Positions 6,302-8,206 of a stretch of 8,206 nt of DNA are shown one piece after another; position 1 is the stretch's first letter; each line of letters starts with the position of its first letter. The notes beneath the pieces are model-generated. The model was not told where the DNA came from, did no database searches, and worked only from the letters and a program-made list of their open reading frames with translations. Both the position numbers and the translations under genes were made by a program. Source of the DNA: Ruminococcaceae bacterium UBA4306 (lineage in GTDB: Bacteria > Bacillota > Clostridia > Oscillospirales > Acutalibacteraceae); assembly GCA_002394725.1 (NCBI GenBank), contig DGUQ01000147.1, positions 4,287 through 12,492 of the forward strand, given 5' to 3'.

Positions 6302-7633
6302 CTATCTTTCCGTGACATATTCGCGCAGGCGCGCGTATTGGATCTCGTCGAGCGTGACCTCGATCTCTACACCCTCGGCGGTGTATGCTTCACTGTGGAG
6401 TACCGCGGTCTGGCGGAGCTTTGCGGCGATCCCTGCCTTGTCAAACGGCAGCAGGAGCTTGACGCGCTTGAGCTTTTTGGGCAGGTTCTCTTCGATCGCC
6501 GTGAGCAGCTCGTCGATGCCGGTTCCGTACTTGGCGGAGATATGCACCGCACCCGAATATCCGTATTGATGATCGGTATCTCGCACGTTGCGCTCGGTCG
6601 ATCGGTACAATCCCTCAGTCACCGTTCGGCGACAGCTCCCTTTACCAAAGGGAGCCTGATCGAACAAGTCACACTTGTTCAGCACGGGGATGATCGGCTT
6701 GTCCAGGCTCGACAGAGAGGCCAGCAGATCACGGGTCACCTCAAGATGCAGGCGGCTCTCCTCACTGCTCGCGTCACAGACATTGAGGATGATATCTGCC
6801 TGTGCCGCTTCCTCCAAAGTCGATTTGAACGCCTCGACCAGATGGTGGGGCAGTCGTCTGACCAGACCGACGGTGTCGATCAGCATGACCGATACGCCGC
6901 AGGGCAGCTTGAGCGCGCGTGAAGTCGGGTCGAGGGTCGCAAAGAGCTTGTCCTCGCTGAGCACACCGGCGTCGGTGAGGGTGTTCATCAAAGTCGATTT
7001 GCCGGCGTTGGTGTAGCCGACAATGGCGACCGTAATGACGTTGTCTTTACTGCGGCGTGAACGCAGCTGTCTGCGGTGCTCTTCCACATCGCGGAGCTGT
7101 TCCTTGAGGGTCTCCATCTTGCGCTTGATATGACGGCGGTCGGTCTCGAGCTTGCTTTCACCGGGACCGCGTGTACCGATACCGCCGCCCAGACGCGACA
7201 TCTCGATACCCTTTCCGGTGAGTCGGGGCATCATGTATTTGAGCTGGGCGAGCTCGACCTGGATCTTGCCCTCGCGCGATCTGGCACGCAGGGCAAAGAT
7301 ATCAAGAATCAGCATGGTACGGTCAATGACGCGCACGTCGGTAGCCGCCTCAATGTTGCGGATCTGGACGGGGGAGAGCTCCAGATCGAAGATGATCAGG
7401 TCGATGTCCTCCCTTTCGCAATAGTCCTTGATCTCCTCCAGCTTACCCGTGCCGACACAGGTAGCAGGATCGATGTGCCGGAGCTTTTGGGTGATAGACG
7501 CGACAGGCTGTGCGCCCGCGCTTTCGGCAAGCTCAAACAGCTCCGCGAGCGACGCCTCGGCGTCATAATCGCCTGTATCCGCCTCCACCAACAGCGCACG
7601 CGTAGGCTGAGTTTCGGTAATTGTCATTTCCAT
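6302..7633 (-). CDS. hflX: GTPase HflX with an extra segment in the G domain
   Basis: A 443-aa ribosome-associated GTPase; the family binds the 50S subunit and splits stalled or stressed 70S ribosomes. The N-terminal HflX domain contains CVGTGKLEEIK (59-69) and IIFDLELSPVQ (80-90). The hallmark glycine-rich linker SRLGGGIGTRGPGESKLE lies at 146-163, followed by a charged coiled-coil stretch at 164-196. The G domain has G1 GYTNAGKST (206-214), a G2 TLDPT region (233-237), G3 DTVG (253-256), G4 NKCD (319-322) and G5 SAK (366-368), then a C-terminal domain. The G4-G5 interval is 43 residues, and residues about 326-344 (APFGKGSC then RRTVTEG and LYR) appear to come from a repeat element inserted in frame; see the repeat at 6605-6656. 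The ATG at 7633 is chosen because GGAGA lies 5 nt before it; an in-frame ATG at 7675 has no such site. The gene is first in a unit with the lipoprotein. Confidence 0.94.
   Translation of the reverse strand: MEMTITETQPTRALLVEADTGDYDAEASLAELFELAESAGAQPVASITQKLRHIDPATCVGTGKLEEIKDYCEREDIDLIIFDLELSPVQIRNIEAATDVRVIDRTMLILDIFALRARSREGKIQVELAQLKYMMPRLTGKGIEMSRLGGGIGTRGPGESKLETDRRHIKRKMETLKEQLRDVEEHRRQLRSRRSKDNVITVAIVGYTNAGKSTLMNTLTDAGVLSEDKLFATLDPTSRALKLPCGVSVMLIDTVGLVRRLPHHLVEAFKSTLEEAAQADIILNVCDASSEESRLHLEVTRDLLASLSSLDKPIIPVLNKCDLFDQAPFGKGSCRRTVTEGLYRSTERNVRDTDHQYGYSGAVHISAKYGTGIDELLTAIEENLPKKLKRVKLLLPFDKAGIAAKLRQTAVLHSEAYTAEGVEIEVTLDEIQYARLREYVTER
6605..6656 (-). repeat. Two-hairpin repeat element embedded in frame in hflX
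   Basis: On the minus strand the segment opens with GGCTCCCTTTGGTAAAGGGA and continues to TGAGGGATTGTAC. It forms GCTCCCTTT-GGT-AAAGGGAGC (6655-6635, perfect 9-bp stem) and GTCGCC-GAAC-GGTGAC (6633-6618, 6 bp with one G-U). From memory this matches one half of a dispersed hairpin repeat usually found between genes of gut Clostridia; that recognition is not checked here. It encodes roughly hflX residues 326-344. A GATCG flanks it on both sides (6600-6604 and 6658-6662), but the spacing of 58 is not a multiple of three, so it is not a simple target duplication. Confidence 0.7.
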
Positions 7634-7638
7634 AGGGT

Positions 7639-7643
7639 TCTCC
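7639..7643 (-). promoter_or_regulatory. Shine-Dalgarno site of hflX, behind a small hairpin
   Basis: The minus strand reads GGAGA, ACCCT, then ATG at 7633. Just upstream TGCAAA-TTTT-TTTGCA (7661-7646) can form a 6-bp hairpin ending two bases before this site. It could tune initiation; that is inference. Confidence 0.65.
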
Positions 7644-7690
7644 AATGCAAAAAAATTTGCAATCCTTTTGTGCAATCGTTATAATAGGAT

Positions 7691-7719
7691 ATTATATCGA
7701 AACTCCGCCAAAAAAGCAA
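7691..7719 (-). promoter_or_regulatory. Promoter of the hflX-lipoprotein unit
   Basis: On the minus strand TTGCTT (7719-7714) and a perfect TATAAT (7696-7691) are 17 bp apart. The predicted start near 7684 gives a leader of about 50 nt. The -35 box is a weak match, so strength is uncertain. Confidence 0.65.
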
Positions 7720-7732
7720 GGGCACGTGTGCC
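7711..7732 (-). terminator. Possible weak terminator after the 109-aa gene
   Basis: On the minus strand GGCAC-AC-GTGCC (7732-7721) is followed by CTTGCTTTTTT. The stem is only 5 bp with a tight loop, and the T-rich tail also contains the hflX -35 box, so read-through into hflX is likely. Confidence 0.3.
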
Positions 7733-8061
7733 TATATCAACAAATACATCAGCGCCAGCATCAGATTCATGTCGGCGCCGTCCTTCATCAGCATGACAAG
7801 GAGCAGAAGGATCAGGCTTTGATCCTGATCCTTCAAAAAGATATCGAGCAGACTGTTTGACTTTTTTTCAGCCATCCGCGTCTTTGGCTCAGCCTCCTGC
7901 GGCGGCTTTGAATCAGTCGGCTTGGACGTATCGGACGAATCAACAGCAGGAGAAGGCTTGGGCTTTCTCACAGGCTCCTGCTGCGGCGCGGGACGGTCAA
8001 AGGACGCGTACATCCGCCTGACCCTGTCCATCGCTTCCTGTTCGAGTGAATTTGACGGCAT
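7732..8061 (-). CDS. Small hypothetical protein with charged linker and hydrophobic C-terminus
   Basis: A 109-aa protein I cannot name. Residues 1-23 are charged and probably helical (SLEQEAMDRVRRMYASF). Residues 24-68 are a disordered-looking Pro/Lys/Ser/Asp/Glu linker. Residues 70-109 hold two short hydrophobic stretches, SLILLLLVMLM (82-92) and LMLALMYLLI (100-109), separated by KDGADMN; the protein ends inside the second. This layout recurs in small clostridial proteins of unknown role. The hydrophobic parts are short for two full transmembrane helices and may form an amphipathic or membrane-associated hairpin. There is no signal peptide. The ATG at 8061 follows AAGGTGA with 4 nt spacing. 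The gene ends 98 bp before the hflX start, with at best a weak terminator between. Real coding status is supported by the ribosome site and biased composition. Confidence 0.75.
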   Translation of the reverse strand: MPSNSLEQEAMDRVRRMYASFDRPAPQQEPVRKPKPSPAVDSSDTSKPTDSKPPQEAEPKTRMAEKKSNSLLDIFLKDQDQSLILLLLVMLMKDGADMNLMLALMYLLI

Positions 8062-8078
8062 GGTATCACCTTGTATTT

Positions 8079-8113
8079 AATTAGGAATTGGGAGTTAGAA
8101 ATTAGGAATTGCG
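8079..8113. repeat. Degenerate heptamer array (AATTAGG family)
   Basis: Five 7-base units in strict register: AATTAGG (8079-8085), AATTGGG, AGTTAGA, AATTAGG and AATTGCG (8107-8113). It begins 17 bases upstream of the start codon of the 109-aa gene, so any promoter for that gene overlaps or lies beyond the repeat. Confidence 0.75.
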
Positions 8114-8114
8114 G

Positions 8115-8129
8115 GCGGACGCTGTCCGC
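8115..8129. repeat. Hairpin with GGAC-N3-GTCC core next to the heptamer array
   Basis: GCGGAC (8115-8120), loop GCT, GTCCGC (8124-8129). It directly adjoins the array at 8079-8113 and shares its core with the hairpin at 602-616. Confidence 0.6.
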
Positions 8130-8139
8130 GCCTGATTAC

Positions 8140-8206
8140 AGCGGGAGGAGCATTCCTCCAATACGATAAACGTTACAGCGAATTTGTAGGGGAGCGCCTT
8201 GGTGCT
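8140..8206. repeat. Further hairpin-type repeat sequence cut off by the window edge
   Basis: GGAGGA-GCAT-TCCTCC (8144-8159) is a 6-bp hairpin. After ATTTGTAGGGG the sequence GAGCGC-CTTG-GTGCT at the edge begins another hairpin that is truncated. An ATTTGTAGGGG lead-in followed by a hairpin is a pattern I associate with dispersed repeats in gut Clostridia, from memory only. No gene is seen between 8062 and the edge. Confidence 0.45.

Noticed and set aside
6600..6662. GATCG copies flanking the hflX insert as a target-site duplication
   Set aside because: Their 58-nt spacing would shift the reading frame unless another indel compensated, and GATC-type words are frequent in this sequence.
6143..6922. 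259-codon plus-strand frame antisense to the lipoprotein and hflX
   Set aside because: Shadow of two genes with clear motifs; no ribosome site or recognisable domain.
7076..7684. 202-codon plus-strand frame antisense to hflX
   Set aside because: Shadow of the HflX N-terminal region; its translation shows no family features.

Overview
The window reads as a chromosomal segment of an uncultured Clostridia member, most likely a gut-type Oscillospirales/Ruminococcaceae relative. The evidence is GC-rich coding sequence, strong Gram-positive Shine-Dalgarno sites (AGGAGG type), sigma-A-like promoters, an FN3/YkuD surface enzyme, small clostridial hypothetical proteins, and several intergenic repeat families that I associate with this group. 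The taxonomic placement is inference. There are no rRNA or tRNA genes, CRISPR array, transposase or phage genes.

Layout. The 3' end of a glutaminyl-tRNA synthetase gene (1-459, +) converges on a block in which every other gene is on the minus strand. In minus-strand transcription order from the right edge these are: a 109-aa hypothetical protein (7732-8061); hflX (6302-7633) with a small lipoprotein gene 12 nt behind it (5813-6289); a secreted three-FN3 L,D-transpeptidase (4130-5608); and an overlapping pair, an FHA-RodA/FtsW fusion (2023-3738) and a class B penicillin-binding protein (647-2026). Promoters are visible before hflX, the L,D-transpeptidase and the FHA-SEDS gene. Terminators are visible after the lipoprotein, the L,D-transpeptidase and, shared with glnS, the PBP gene. 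The block therefore behaves as about four transcription units.

Function. The theme is cell-wall synthesis. The SEDS protein polymerises glycan strands and its translationally coupled class B PBP makes 4-3 cross-links. The neighbouring YkuD enzyme can make 3-3 cross-links or attach proteins to the wall. The SEDS protein carries a cytoplasmic FHA domain, which suggests direct control by Ser/Thr protein kinase signalling. In actinobacteria the same parts (FHA protein, rodA, pbpA) are separate neighbouring genes.

Repeats. The gaps between genes are rich in small repeated structures. Three loci carry tandem arrays with a strict 7-base period but different unit sequences (471-491 with 624-651, 4052-4079, 8079-8113), each near short hairpins, two of which share a GGAC-N3-GTCC core. 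A fourth hairpin-type repeat lies in frame inside hflX and adds about 19 residues between the G4 and G5 motifs of the GTPase domain. That insertion and the FHA-SEDS fusion are the two most interesting things here. Several start codons are placed downstream of the longest possible ORF because the Shine-Dalgarno sites require it (FHA-SEDS at a TTG, L,D-transpeptidase, hflX).
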